From Clostridium sp. UBA699 (GTDB taxonomy: Bacteria > Bacillota > Clostridia > Clostridiales > Clostridiaceae), in assembly GCA_002298915.1 (NCBI GenBank), contig DBML01000017.1:1-22933 (forward strand): 22,933 nt of DNA, given 5' to 3'. The translations under genes and the position numbers were made by a program. The notes beneath the pieces were generated by a model, which ran no database searches, was not told where the DNA came from, and saw only the letters and a list, made by a program, of their open reading frames with translations. Of this stretch, positions 1-7,894 are shown piece by piece (position 1 is the stretch's first letter; every line of letters begins with the position of its first letter).

Positions 1-32
1 GCAGTTTCTAAGCGAAATATACAGAGAACCTC

Positions 33-1013
33 ATGATGGCGAGGTACAACATATCAGACCCAAGGTACGGGAAACCCTTCAGCTGGATAACCGTCCCCAT
101 AACGGTGGATGGGAAAATAAAAGCCTACTTCGTGGTCCTTGAGGCTGTGGACAAGATAGACTATTTCGACCAGTTCGCCCTGAGGACCGGCTTCCTGCTC
201 ATACAGGAGCTTTACGAGCAGCTCCTCGTAGCCCGAAGCGCCGTGGACTCGGACTTCGAGAAGTTCGTGAAGAACCTGTTGGAAGGCAGGCTGGACAGGG
301 AGGAAAACATAACCTCCGCGGCAAACGAGATCAGCATCAAGGTGAACGAGAAATACTACGTCCTTGTCATGGAGCAGTCAAACGAGAGCATAATACTGGC
401 AGGCCTCTACGACCTGCTGAAAAACAGCATACGCGGCGAGTTCTTCCACAACTACTGCAGGGTATCCTACCTTGGAAACAACAAGTGCCTTTTCCTGGTA
501 AGGATGGACGAAACCCTTTCGGAAAAGCAGAACGCGGACTCCATAAAGGAGAAATGCCTCAACCTGAAGAAGCGCCTGGAGCTGAAGGTGCCGGGCATCA
601 GGCTTGCCTTCGGGCTGTCGGACAAGCGTGACTTCGTCTACGGTATGAAGAGGAACCACCACAGGGCTGAGCAGGCCATCAGAATAGGCAGGCTTCTTTA
701 TCCGAAGGAAGAAATATGGACTTATTCGCAGCTCGGAGCTTTCGGCTGGCTGGACATTAAGGACGACGAGATAAGCCTGATGCTAAGGAGCATAAACCTG
801 ATCACGGAAAGCGAGGAGCACAAGGAGCTCGTCAGAACGCTCAAGGCCTACCTCGAATGCAAAATGAACTACAGCCTTACAGCACAGAAGCTGTTCGTCC
901 ACATCAACACAGTAAGGAAGAGGATCGAGGAGATCACCGGAATGCTGAACCTGGACCTGGACGACCCGATGAACAGGCTTAAGGTGGAAATACTGCTCGA
1001 GCTGTTCTTTTAG
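33..1013 (+). CDS. PucR-family transcriptional regulator, N-terminus missing or broken
   Basis: Likely a cytoplasmic DNA-binding regulator. The C-terminal ~60 residues fit the PucR helix-turn-helix (HTH_30): LTAQKLFVHINTVRKRIEEI followed by a DPMNRLKVEILLELF tail. The middle (about 90-235) fits the GGDEF-like linker domain of this family. The first ~60 residues (FSWITVPITVDGKIKAYFVV) look like the end of the family's N-terminal sensor domain, so about 150 or more residues seem to be absent. Upstream, this frame is open only back to a TAA at 9-11. Either translation starts at ATG 33 or 36, where ATG 33-35 overlaps a TGA at 34-36 that could end an upstream gene, or a frameshift separates this part from a sensor domain lying before the window. 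PucR proteins commonly control catabolic genes; the MFS and M20 genes just downstream are the natural targets (inference). The family call is firm, the start is not. Confidence 0.8.
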   Translation: MMARYNISDPRYGKPFSWITVPITVDGKIKAYFVVLEAVDKIDYFDQFALRTGFLLIQELYEQLLVARSAVDSDFEKFVKNLLEGRLDREENITSAANEISIKVNEKYYVLVMEQSNESIILAGLYDLLKNSIRGEFFHNYCRVSYLGNNKCLFLVRMDETLSEKQNADSIKEKCLNLKKRLELKVPGIRLAFGLSDKRDFVYGMKRNHHRAEQAIRIGRLLYPKEEIWTYSQLGAFGWLDIKDDEISLMLRSINLITESEEHKELVRTLKAYLECKMNYSLTAQKLFVHINTVRKRIEEITGMLNLDLDDPMNRLKVEILLELFF

Positions 1014-1095
1014 AAAATATTTTTAATTTCCTCCTGGAAAAATGAAAAAAATTTCATAGCTACATCATACAAAAAATAAACGAAAGTTTTTTTGT

Positions 1096-1164
1096 AGAGA
1101 GCCTCCCTTGCAAATGTTATCATGAGCTCAATGAAATAACATTGTAAATTTGGGGAGGCTTTTT
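1096..1164 (+). promoter_or_regulatory. Leader hairpin burying the MFS gene's ribosome site, with an inner dyad
   Basis: Bases 1096-1108 pair with 1152-1164 (13 pairs, three of them G-U; core AGCCTCCC with GGGAGGCT). The 3' arm contains the Shine-Dalgarno GGGGAGG (1152-1158) of the MFS gene and ends in five T's (1160-1164), so it also has the shape of a terminator. Inside lies a second dyad, AATGTTAT (1113-1120) and ATAACATT (1136-1143), around the palindrome TGAGCTCA (1123-1130). A weak promoter (TTGCAA 1109-1114, TGAAAT 1132-1137, 17-bp spacer) overlaps the inner dyad, so that part could instead be an operator. The rest of the gap from 1014 is AT-rich with short dyads, such as ATGAAA/TTTCAT at 1042-1057, and no gene. 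Confidence 0.55.
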
Positions 1165-1166
1165 CA

Positions 1167-2642
1167 ATGGAAGTAAAAAAATCAAAAACAGAGCAGTATC
1201 AGGGCAACGACAGGCTGCTTCTGGGAATGGTCATGGGCGTCATCACTTTCTGGCTTTTTGCGCAGACAACCCTCAACATCGCGCCGACTATGCGCGCTGA
1301 CCTTGGGCTCGACAAGAACACGATCAACATCGCTGTCAGCATAACAGCTCTTTTCTCAGGCATATTCATCGTCGTAATCGGAGGGCTTGGAGACAGGTTC
1401 GGACGAGTGAAAACGACAAAACTCGGACTTATACTGAGCATGATAGGCTCACTTCTCATCGCACTTTCACCGCAGGGAACTGCTGCGTTCCTCATGGCAG
1501 GACGAATAGTCCAGGGAATCTCGGCGGCATGCATCATGCCGAGCACTCTTGCGCTCATAAAGGCTTACTACAAGGATGCTGCGCGCCAGAGGGCTGTCAG
1601 CTTCTGGTCAATAGGCTCCTGGGGCGGTTCAGGATTCTGCTCGCTTTTCGGAGGAATACTCGCATCCACCATCGGCTGGAGATGGATATTCTGGATATCC
1701 ATAGCTGTAGCTGTGCTTAGCTTCTTCCTCATCAGCGGGACGCCTGAAAGCAAGAACCCTCCTTCAGACGAAAACAAAGGCTTCGACTACATCGGAATCC
1801 TTACCTTCATGACAGGAATGGTCGCCCTTAACATCGTCATCGGACAGGGCGCGAGGATAGGCTGGACAAGCCCAGTAATACTCGGACTGGCAGTGCTCGC
1901 GGTCGCAGCGCTCGCTGTGTTCTACAGGTTTGAAAAAGGCAACGCGAACGGGTTCATCGACTTCGAGCTGTTCGGAAACACCACCTACAGGGGCGCAACG
2001 ATATCCAACTTCCTGCTCAACGGAGCAGCAGGCACGCTCATGGTAACACTTACGCTTGTTCAGCTCGGAGCAGGTAAGACATCCTTCCAGGCAGGCCTTC
2101 TTACACTCGGATACCTTGTTGCAATACTCCTTACAATCAGGGTAGGAGAAAAGCTCCTCCAGAAATGGGGAGCGAGAAAGCCAATGATCATTGGCTGCAT
2201 AATCACAGGGACGGGAATACTCATGACATCCCTGACCTTCGTGATGGCCAGCCAGTACATGGTTATAGCGACCGTCGGCTTCACGCTCTTCGGCATAGGC
2301 CTGGGCTTCTACGCCACACCGTCCACCGACGCAGCGCTGTCAACAGTGCCTGCAGAAAAAGCAGGCTCGGCTTCAGGCATATACAAGATGGCATCATCGC
2401 TAGGAGCAGCCTTCGGCGTGGCGATATCCGCAGCGATATTCACAGCGCTGAGCAACGGCTCAGCAGGCTTCCTCGGAAGCATGTTCTGGGGCAGGACTGA
2501 CAACGTGGCGATCCGCTACGCTGCGTGCATAGCACTATTGTTCAACCTTCTGATGGTCATGGTTGCAATCACTTCAATACTGATTACGATCCCTGCAAGC
2601 AAGCAGGAGGACAAGGAAGAGCTGAGGAGGAAATCCGCGTGA
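1167..2642 (+). CDS. MFS transporter, 14-TM (DHA2/EmrB-QacA type)
   Basis: Membrane transporter of the major facilitator superfamily, 491 aa. Fourteen hydrophobic segments can be counted, as in the DHA2 drug:H+ antiporter branch. MFS motif A appears as GGLGDRFGRVKTTKLG (about residues 72-87) between TM2 and TM3, and a motif C-like glycine-rich stretch SIGSWGGSGFCSLFGG lies near residue 150. The start is ATG 1167, with GGGGAGG eight bases upstream. The stop overlaps the GTG start of the M20 hydrolase (GTGA), so the two are translationally coupled and the hydrolase probably acts on what the transporter carries. Many DHA2 proteins export drugs, but the coupling to a hydrolase also allows uptake of an N-acylated or peptide-like substrate (inference). 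Substrate and direction cannot be read from the sequence. Confidence 0.88.
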   Translation: MEVKKSKTEQYQGNDRLLLGMVMGVITFWLFAQTTLNIAPTMRADLGLDKNTINIAVSITALFSGIFIVVIGGLGDRFGRVKTTKLGLILSMIGSLLIALSPQGTAAFLMAGRIVQGISAACIMPSTLALIKAYYKDAARQRAVSFWSIGSWGGSGFCSLFGGILASTIGWRWIFWISIAVAVLSFFLISGTPESKNPPSDENKGFDYIGILTFMTGMVALNIVIGQGARIGWTSPVILGLAVLAVAALAVFYRFEKGNANGFIDFELFGNTTYRGATISNFLLNGAAGTLMVTLTLVQLGAGKTSFQAGLLTLGYLVAILLTIRVGEKLLQKWGARKPMIIGCIITGTGILMTSLTFVMASQYMVIATVGFTLFGIGLGFYATPSTDAALSTVPAEKAGSASGIYKMASSLGAAFGVAISAAIFTALSNGSAGFLGSMFWGRTDNVAIRYAACIALLFNLLMVMVAITSILITIPASKQEDKEELRRKSA

Positions 2643-4021
2643 ACAAAAAGGATTTATCAATGTACCTGGAACAGAATGCTGACGAAGTTTTCTCGATAGC
2701 TCAGGGGCTTTACGACAACCCCGAGGTCTCGGAGCATGAAGCTAACTCGACCGAAATGCTGAAAAAAGCTCTCAGGGACAACGGGTTCAGGATACACGAG
2801 TTCCCGCAGGAGGAGCTGAAGCACGCTTTCTATGCCGAGTACGGCAGCGGCCACCCTGTGGTCGCCATGCTAGGCGAATACGATGCTCTCCCTGGGCTCT
2901 CCCAGGAGGGCGGCAGCAGGGAGAAAAAGGCTGTTGAAAAAGGCGCTCCTGGCCATGCCTGCGGACACAACCTGATAGGAGCCTGCGCTTTCGGCGGAGC
3001 AATAGCAGCCAAAAGGTACCTTGAGGAAAGCGGACAGAGCGGCACGGTAAGGTTCTACGGTTGCCCTCAGGAAGAGCTGCTTAACGGAAAGGTGCTCATG
3101 GCTAAACACAACGCTTTCGAAGGGTGCGACACAGCTTTCAGCTTCCATCCCTGGGGAGCGAACATACCGGTAGCCAGCGGGTTCCTTGCCATGAACAACA
3201 TGAAATTCCGCTTCACTGGGATATCCTCGCATGCAGGGCAGGCGCCGGAGCAGGGGCGAAGCGCGCTCGATGCCGTGCAGCTCTCCAACATGGGAGTGGA
3301 CGTCATGCGCGAGCACGTCATAAGCTCTGCCAGGATACACTACATCATAACGAACGGAGGCCAGGCGCCGAACATCGTGCCGAAGGAAGCTTCCTCCTGG
3401 TATTACGTCAGGGCTCCTCATAGAAGCGACGTTGTAGACATAACAAACCGAGTAATAGACTGCCAGAGAGGCGGTGCGCTTATGACGGGCACAACCCTCG
3501 ATTACGAAATATCCGGCGGCTGCTATGAGATACTTCCAAACGAAGAGCTATGCTGCCTGGCAAGGAAAAACTACGAGGAGATGGACATGTGCCAGTACAC
3601 GGAAGAGGAGAAGGAGCTGGCTAGAGCCCTTTCCGGATCGCTTCCTAAGGAGCAGCTGGAAAAGGAGATGGCAAACCTGGGATTGAGCGGCGAAGAAGGC
3701 TGCATACACACCGGAGTCATCCCGAAAGACCTGGCAAGGTTCTACTCCATCACTGGCTCCTCCGACATAGGAGATGTAAGCTGGCTGATGCCTTTCAGCA
3801 CAATATTCACTGCAGCGTGGCCAATCGGGGTCAACGCACACACCTGGCAGGCTGCATCGGCGTCAGGAAGCACCCTGGGGCAGAAAGGCATGCTGTACGC
3901 GTCGAAAATAATGGCCGGCATGTTCTATGACCTCGTTAACGACTCCAGCATACTTGAGAAAGCGAAAGCTGAGTTCATCAGGCGCACGGAAGGCAAACCT
4001 TACGACTGCCCAATAAAATAA
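2639..4021 (+). CDS. M20-family amidohydrolase, AbgB-like
   Basis: Predicted cytoplasmic metal-dependent hydrolase, 460 aa. It has the M20 signatures GEYDALPGL, GHACGHN (H106, H110), PQEE (E145, E146), a SSHAGQAPEQGRSALDAV lid-domain stretch and the closing GSSDIGDVSWLMP and NAHTWQAA motifs. The SSDIGDVSW form is typical of the AbgB branch, the B subunit of p-aminobenzoyl-glutamate hydrolase; no AbgA partner is present in the window. The start GTG 2639 is chosen because AGGAGG (2625-2630) lies eight bases upstream and the GTG overlaps the MFS stop; longer openings run inside the MFS gene. Expected activity is amide cleavage of an N-acyl amino acid or related compound; the real substrate is unknown. 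Followed by a hairpin at 4047-4081. Confidence 0.85.
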   Translation: MNKKDLSMYLEQNADEVFSIAQGLYDNPEVSEHEANSTEMLKKALRDNGFRIHEFPQEELKHAFYAEYGSGHPVVAMLGEYDALPGLSQEGGSREKKAVEKGAPGHACGHNLIGACAFGGAIAAKRYLEESGQSGTVRFYGCPQEELLNGKVLMAKHNAFEGCDTAFSFHPWGANIPVASGFLAMNNMKFRFTGISSHAGQAPEQGRSALDAVQLSNMGVDVMREHVISSARIHYIITNGGQAPNIVPKEASSWYYVRAPHRSDVVDITNRVIDCQRGGALMTGTTLDYEISGGCYEILPNEELCCLARKNYEEMDMCQYTEEEKELARALSGSLPKEQLEKEMANLGLSGEEGCIHTGVIPKDLARFYSITGSSDIGDVSWLMPFSTIFTAAWPIGVNAHTWQAASASGSTLGQKGMLYASKIMAGMFYDLVNDSSILEKAKAEFIRRTEGKPYDCPIK

Positions 4022-4046
4022 TGCTACCCCCCAATCTTCATATATT

Positions 4047-4081
4047 GCGGGCGGATCACCAATGCCGGTGAATCCGCCCGC
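4047..4081 (+). repeat. Strong GC-rich hairpin without a T tract
   Basis: GCGGGCGGAT (4047-4056) pairs perfectly with ATCCGCCCGC (4072-4081), and CACC (4057-4060) with GGTG (4067-4070), leaving one bulged A and a six-base loop. No T run follows on either strand, so it is not a standard intrinsic terminator. It may stabilise the 3' end of the upstream mRNA or act with a protein factor. It sits between the M20 gene and the TRIC-family gene. Confidence 0.6.
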
Positions 4082-4136
4082 CTTAATGCGCGCGGGGATG
4101 CCACACTAAATCATAAAACAAAGGAAGGTAAAAACA

Positions 4137-4766
4137 ATGGAATTTATTTCAATCGTAGAGATGATTGGCACCGTGGCCTTCGCCGTATCAGGTGCTTTGA
4201 CTGCTATTGAAAAGAAGCTGGACTATTACGGCATCATAGTTTTCGCGATAATAACTTCGGTGGGAGGCGGGATCGTGAGGGACGTCCTGATCGACAGGGC
4301 CCTGCCGTCCGCACTCAACAACCCCATATACATGCTCATCAGCATCGTCTCGGCAGTGCTGGTCATAGCGTTCTACAACAGGTTCATAAGGCTCTCGAAG
4401 GTACTGCAGCTTTTCGACGCCATCGGTCTGGGAGCGTTCACCGCCATAGGGGCGGAGGTGGCCATCGCGAATGGACTGCACCAGCCCTTCATCATCATCA
4501 CCCTTGCTGTCCTGACAGGGACAGGCGGGGGTGTGATAAGGGACGTGTTCGCAAAGAGGGTGCCGTTCGTATTCCGCGAGGAGGTCTACGCGGTGGCATC
4601 AGTCTTGGGCGCTGTCATATTCATGGGCATTTACAAGCTTGCAGGCAACGAAACGGCCGTTTACGCATGCTTCGCGATCACCTTTTCCATAAGGCTGCTC
4701 TGCATGAAGATGAACATACACCTGAACAAGGTCGACAAACTGTACAGGGTGTACAGAGCTGCATGA
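4137..4766 (+). CDS. TRIC-family (UPF0126) membrane protein
   Basis: Integral membrane protein of 209 aa with about seven hydrophobic segments. The two internal halves each carry the family signature: GGGIVRDVLIDRALPSAL near residue 43 and GGGVIRDVFAKRVPFVF near residue 128. The family comprises bacterial homologues of trimeric intracellular cation channels; E. coli members of UPF0126 have been linked to glycine transport. Length is normal. The start ATG 4137 has AAGGAAGG eight bases upstream. It stands apart from the M20 gene by the 4047-4081 hairpin and is followed after 40 bases by a 40-aa ORF, with the next clear terminator at 4934-4977. Ion or solute specificity cannot be told from the sequence. 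Confidence 0.88.
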   Translation: MEFISIVEMIGTVAFAVSGALTAIEKKLDYYGIIVFAIITSVGGGIVRDVLIDRALPSALNNPIYMLISIVSAVLVIAFYNRFIRLSKVLQLFDAIGLGAFTAIGAEVAIANGLHQPFIIITLAVLTGTGGGVIRDVFAKRVPFVFREEVYAVASVLGAVIFMGIYKLAGNETAVYACFAITFSIRLLCMKMNIHLNKVDKLYRVYRAA

Positions 4767-4806
4767 TCAGCGGCATAAACAAATATTAACGGAGGGGAAC
4801 AAAAAT

Positions 4807-4929
4807 ATGGTAAAAAAAGCGGATTTTACTCCGGAAAAACTGAAGAATATCTTGACCGACTTGCAGGCATCATCGAAGCACGTTTCATTGTCCGGCACGA
4901 GCGGGATAATCAGGGTGAAGAAGAGATGA
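4807..4929 (+). CDS. Hypothetical 40-aa basic protein
   Basis: A short ORF from ATG 4807 to TGA 4927-4929, not recognised. It has one of the best ribosome sites in the window: GGAGGGG (4791-4797), nine bases before the ATG. The peptide is lysine-rich at both ends (MVKKADFTPEKLKNILTDLQ at the start, SGIIRVKKR at the end), with a likely helix over residues 8-20 and no membrane segment or cysteine. It follows the TRIC-family gene by 40 bases and its stop is four bases before a 16-bp terminator stem, so it is probably the last gene of that transcript. The SD and terminator placement argue for real translation; no function is proposed. Confidence 0.55.
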   Translation: MVKKADFTPEKLKNILTDLQASSKHVSLSGTSGIIRVKKR

Positions 4930-4933
4930 TAGT

Positions 4934-4977
4934 GACCTCGGGGGCTAGTGTTTCAGACTAGCTTCCGAGGTCCTTTT
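4934..4977 (+). terminator. Intrinsic terminator after the 40-aa ORF
   Basis: GACCTCGGGGGCTAGT (4934-4949) pairs with ACTAGCTTCCGAGGTC (4957-4972): 16 pairs with two G-U, a seven-base loop, then CTTTTC. It closes the TRIC/40-aa transcript. Confidence 0.9.
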
Positions 4978-5012
4978 CAATAGAAACTAATCGCGCTGAT
5001 TTTTAAAAAATA

Positions 5013-5021
5013 TGTTATAAT
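5013..5021 (+). promoter_or_regulatory. Extended -10 promoter of the YkvA-like gene
   Basis: TGTTATAAT (TG, one base, then consensus TATAAT at 5016-5021) lies 30 bases before the GTG start at 5052. No good -35 is seen at the right distance, as is common for extended -10 promoters. The same TATGTTATAAT string occurs at 16065-16075. Confidence 0.7.
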
Positions 5022-5051
5022 TAAATAAAAATAACAAAAGGTGGCGATTCT

Positions 5052-5570
5052 GTGGCAGATAACAAATCATTTGATCCAAATCAATACTCTGGAGAATATT
5101 CAGAAAAGAATTTGTTTGATAAGGTTTTAAATGTTGCTAAGAAAGCAGGCATAAAAGTAATATATGCAGCACTGGTATTATTTTACACCCTGCAAAAACC
5201 TACACTTCCAGGCTGGGCAAAAGCCACAATCATCGGTGCGCTGGGTTACTTCATATCCCCGCTGGACGCTATACTGGATGTCGTACCTATAGCAGGGTAC
5301 ACTGATGATTTAGGCGTTTTGCTGGTTGCTCTTGCTGCAGTTGCCATGTTCATTGACGACGATGTGAAACAGAAAGCTAAGAATAAGCTATCCGATTGGT
5401 TTGGGGATTTTGGCAAGGATGAACTGGAAAGCATCAATGAAAAAATTAGAATCAGCAAAAACAGGGATAGTCAAAATAAAAAATGCGCTGCTTGCGGAGC
5501 GACAAATGAGAAAAACGCTAGATTTTGCAACGCATGCGGAACGAATTTGGATAGAGACCATGAATCATAA
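5052..5570 (+). CDS. YkvA-like DUF1232 protein with C-terminal zinc ribbon
   Basis: Small membrane-associated protein of 172 aa, function unknown. Residues ~55-100 hold the DUF1232 signature GYFISPLDAILDVVPIAGYT then DDLG, flanked by hydrophobic stretches (about 36-48 and 56-100). The C-terminus is a zinc ribbon, CAAC (C145, C148) and CNAC (C159, C162), with ten residues between the pairs. The start is GTG 5052 with AAGGTGG eight bases upstream. It has its own extended -10 promoter and its own terminator, so it is a single-gene unit. Its codon use is visibly more AT-rich (AAA, GAT, ATT) than that of its neighbours, which suggests a separate history or recent arrival (inference). The zinc ribbon may bind nucleic acid or a partner protein. 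Confidence 0.85.
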   Translation: MADNKSFDPNQYSGEYSEKNLFDKVLNVAKKAGIKVIYAALVLFYTLQKPTLPGWAKATIIGALGYFISPLDAILDVVPIAGYTDDLGVLLVALAAVAMFIDDDVKQKAKNKLSDWFGDFGKDELESINEKIRISKNRDSQNKKCAACGATNEKNARFCNACGTNLDRDHES

Positions 5571-5580
5571 GGCTAAACAA

Positions 5581-5624
5581 AAGCAAAAAACCTGGTGTAT
5601 TTGCACCTGGTTTTTTGCTTTTTA
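5581..5624 (+). terminator. Bidirectional terminator between convergent genes
   Basis: AAGCAAAAAACC (5581-5592) pairs with GGTTTTTTGCTT (5609-5620); inside, after one T-T mismatch, GGTG (5594-5597) pairs with CACC (5604-5607), around a six-base loop. The A-rich 5' side and T-rich 3' side let it serve both the YkvA-like gene (plus) and the glycosyltransferase gene (minus). Confidence 0.85.
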
Positions 5625-5661
5625 ATGACAAAACTTCTGTATAGGAGTCGAGGCTCTATTG

Positions 5662-6555
5662 TTAAATATGAACCCTCTTCAGCAGGGTGATCTGCCCGTG
5701 AACCCGCCGCATCATTTTCAGGCGGCGGCCTTCGCCCTGCATCTTTTTCCCGACTACTATCCCCAGCAGCAGATGAGCTTCAACCCTTCTGAGGAACTTC
5801 AGGAAGGGTTTTTTCCAGTTCTCCCACAAATGCCTGCCCGCAAGGTAGTCCCTGAGGATGCCTGCAGCCTTAAGGTAGTCGTCTACATGCTTCTCGCTGA
5901 ACTTCCCTGTAAGGCTCTGCTTGTGCCTCAGGTAGTAGTAGAGAGGCTTCCTGGTGGACGCGACTGCCTTGGCGTTGAGCATCAGCATGCATACTGTTAC
6001 TGCGTCCTCGTAGTAGCACGAAGGGAACCTGATGCCGTTTTCGGTGAAAAGCTCGCGCAGGTACAGCTTGTTCCATACGACGCCCGGGAGGTTAAGCATG
6101 CTCAGCGTCTTCCTCGCGCCCTCGCCGCCGGTCATCCTTCGGGTGAAGGTGGAAAAAGGGTAGGTGAAGCGGAGGCCGTTCGGCAGCAGCACATAGAAGC
6201 TGCAGACGGCGATCTCTGATCGGCTCTCCTCGGCAAGCACGTACAGGGTTTCGACGAAATCCGGAGCTGCGAAATCGTCGGCATCGACGAAGCCCAGATA
6301 CTTACCGCGGCTTGCGTCTATCCCTGTGTTTCTTGCCTCGCCCGGGCCGCTGTTGGCCTGCCTTATGCATCTGAACCAGGGGTGTTTTTGGGCATAGCTT
6401 TCAACAACTGCAGGGGTACCGTCTGTCGAACCGTCGTCGACCACGATGACCTCTATAGAGCTGAAAGTCTGGGCTGCTATGGATTCAAGGCAGCGAGCCA
6501 CGTGCCTCTCGGCATTGTAGACAGGGATGATTATGGTGACAAGAGGCTCAATCAT
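5662..6555 (-). CDS. Family 2 glycosyltransferase
   Basis: GT-A fold inverting glycosyltransferase, 297 aa, probably cytoplasmic at the membrane face. The N-terminus is classic: TIIIPVYNAERHVARCLESI, the nucleotide-binding DDGSTD at residues 40-45, SGPGEARNTGIDASRGKY, and the metal-binding DAD at 91-93. The last ~100 residues are basic, as in many GT2 enzymes that work on cell-surface polysaccharide or lipid acceptors. The ATG (6555-6553) overlaps the stop of the AraC-type regulator (ATGA), so the two are translationally coupled. No other polysaccharide genes are adjacent. Donor sugar and acceptor are unknown. Confidence 0.9.
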   Translation of the reverse strand: MIEPLVTIIIPVYNAERHVARCLESIAAQTFSSIEVIVVDDGSTDGTPAVVESYAQKHPWFRCIRQANSGPGEARNTGIDASRGKYLGFVDADDFAAPDFVETLYVLAEESRSEIAVCSFYVLLPNGLRFTYPFSTFTRRMTGGEGARKTLSMLNLPGVVWNKLYLRELFTENGIRFPSCYYEDAVTVCMLMLNAKAVASTRKPLYYYLRHKQSLTGKFSEKHVDDYLKAAGILRDYLAGRHLWENWKKPFLKFLRRVEAHLLLGIVVGKKMQGEGRRLKMMRRVHGQITLLKRVHI

Positions 6556-7811
6556 GCCTTTTCACCTTCCTTCCCCTGTTCTGAAGCGGAACTGCGCCTG
6601 ATGTACTGGGAGGGTGTCATCCCGGTCACCTTCTTGAAAACCCTGCCGAAATAGTTGAGGTCGTTGTAGCCTACCATAAGCGCGACCTCAGTGACTGTTG
6701 CGCTCATGCTCTCCAGGTAAATCTTTGCCTCTTCTACCCTCCTCAGGTTGATATAGTCCACTATGGTCATTCCGGTTTCGCTCTTGAACTTCCTTGAGAG
6801 GTGTGCCGGATTGGCGTGCACCTCGTCGGCTATCTCCTTGATGGTAAGCTGCCGGTAGATGCTGAGGTCGATATAGTCTGCCGCCTTCTTCACCAGGGCG
6901 CTGTATCTCAGGCCTGACACCGCCCTTACGAGGCTGCAGTACTCGTCGACCATTGAATGGCTAAGCTCCTTGAGGCTCGGAAGGTTTGGAGCTCGCTCTA
7001 TCATAATGGCGAACTTCTCCGATATGCTGTGAAGGTAGACTGGCTGCACGCCGCCTCTCTCTGCGGAGATCCTGCACAGGGTGTTAAGCACGAAGGAGAT
7101 GTTCTTAAGGGATCTGATCGTGCTATCGGCTCTCCCCGGGAAGCTCAGGAGGGCGTCGTTTTCGTCAAGCAGCTTGACTGCTCTTGCCTTGTCGCCTTTT
7201 GAAATGGCGCTCATCATTTCTTTTTCGAAGTCGTACCTGGCGTTTATTATGCTCCTCGCGTCTACGGCATCCGACTTGATATCCCTTCGTGTGGTCGGAA
7301 TCGGCTCCAGGGCCCCGGAAACAAGCCTCGGGACAGTGTAGGGCTTTGAGAATAGGTTAACCATGAGGGCTGCCAGGTCGCCGGCATATCTCATCCCGGC
7401 TACGGTAAGCGATTCATAGAACTCCTTGAGCGGCTGCCGTTCGATTATCGGCAGACCACAGCCCTGTATAACGGAGCTGATGAAATCCGAATCGGGCACC
7501 GAGGAAAGGAAAGGTCCGGCAGCGGCAAAACCTGCATATTCATCCCCGTTCCTCAAGCCGCAAGCTGCGTATTCCAGTCCGCAGACGTTCGTGTGGTAGC
7601 AGTAGCTTTCTGGTGAACCATTCCTCAGGACACCGTCAATCTGAGCCCAGTCATCGACGCAGGCGATGAACTGCGGTATCCTGTGGCTGACCATCTCGAA
7701 AACAGGCTCACCCTTCCCGTCGAAAAGCCTCACGTCAAGCTTCGTTATCCTGCTGATTATGCCGCATATCCTTATGAGGTCATTTGTCCTTTGACTGTTT
7801 TCTTCGCCCAC
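6552..7811 (-). CDS. AraC-family transcriptional regulator with N-terminal sensor domain
   Basis: Regulator of about 419 aa. The C-terminal ~100 residues contain both AraC helix-turn-helix units, LTIKEIADEVHANPAHLSRK and VTEVALMVGYNDLNYFGRVF, ending GMTPSQYIRR. The first ~170 residues, with CYHTNVCGLEYAACGL and a GFAAAGPFLS stretch, resemble PocR/YSIRK-type sensor domains seen in front of AraC domains in Gram-positive bacteria (from memory). The start is placed at GTG 7811 because GGGAGGTG (7825-7818) is six bases upstream; an earlier GTG at 7820 would overlap that site. It is divergent from the GH2 gene, 156 bases away, and coupled to the GT2 gene. It probably controls the GH2 gene and itself in response to a sugar (inference). 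Confidence 0.88.
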   Translation of the reverse strand: MGEENSQRTNDLIRICGIISRITKLDVRLFDGKGEPVFEMVSHRIPQFIACVDDWAQIDGVLRNGSPESYCYHTNVCGLEYAACGLRNGDEYAGFAAAGPFLSSVPDSDFISSVIQGCGLPIIERQPLKEFYESLTVAGMRYAGDLAALMVNLFSKPYTVPRLVSGALEPIPTTRRDIKSDAVDARSIINARYDFEKEMMSAISKGDKARAVKLLDENDALLSFPGRADSTIRSLKNISFVLNTLCRISAERGGVQPVYLHSISEKFAIMIERAPNLPSLKELSHSMVDEYCSLVRAVSGLRYSALVKKAADYIDLSIYRQLTIKEIADEVHANPAHLSRKFKSETGMTIVDYINLRRVEEAKIYLESMSATVTEVALMVGYNDLNYFGRVFKKVTGMTPSQYIRRSSASEQGKEGEKA

Positions 7812-7894
7812 GGCTTTCACCTCCCGCTGATCGTTAGCATAATTATATCAGTTTGCTGAGAAATCTGCAATTATCGTGCGAATATAGTCATAAT

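Noticed and set aside
2525..2638. Extension of the M20 hydrolase upstream of GTG 2639
   Set aside because: Lies within the MFS coding region, lacks a ribosome site and does not resemble M20 proteins.
5659..6219. 186-codon plus-strand ORF
   Set aside because: Antisense shadow of the GT2 gene; composition is that of a reversed coding strand and no motif is present.
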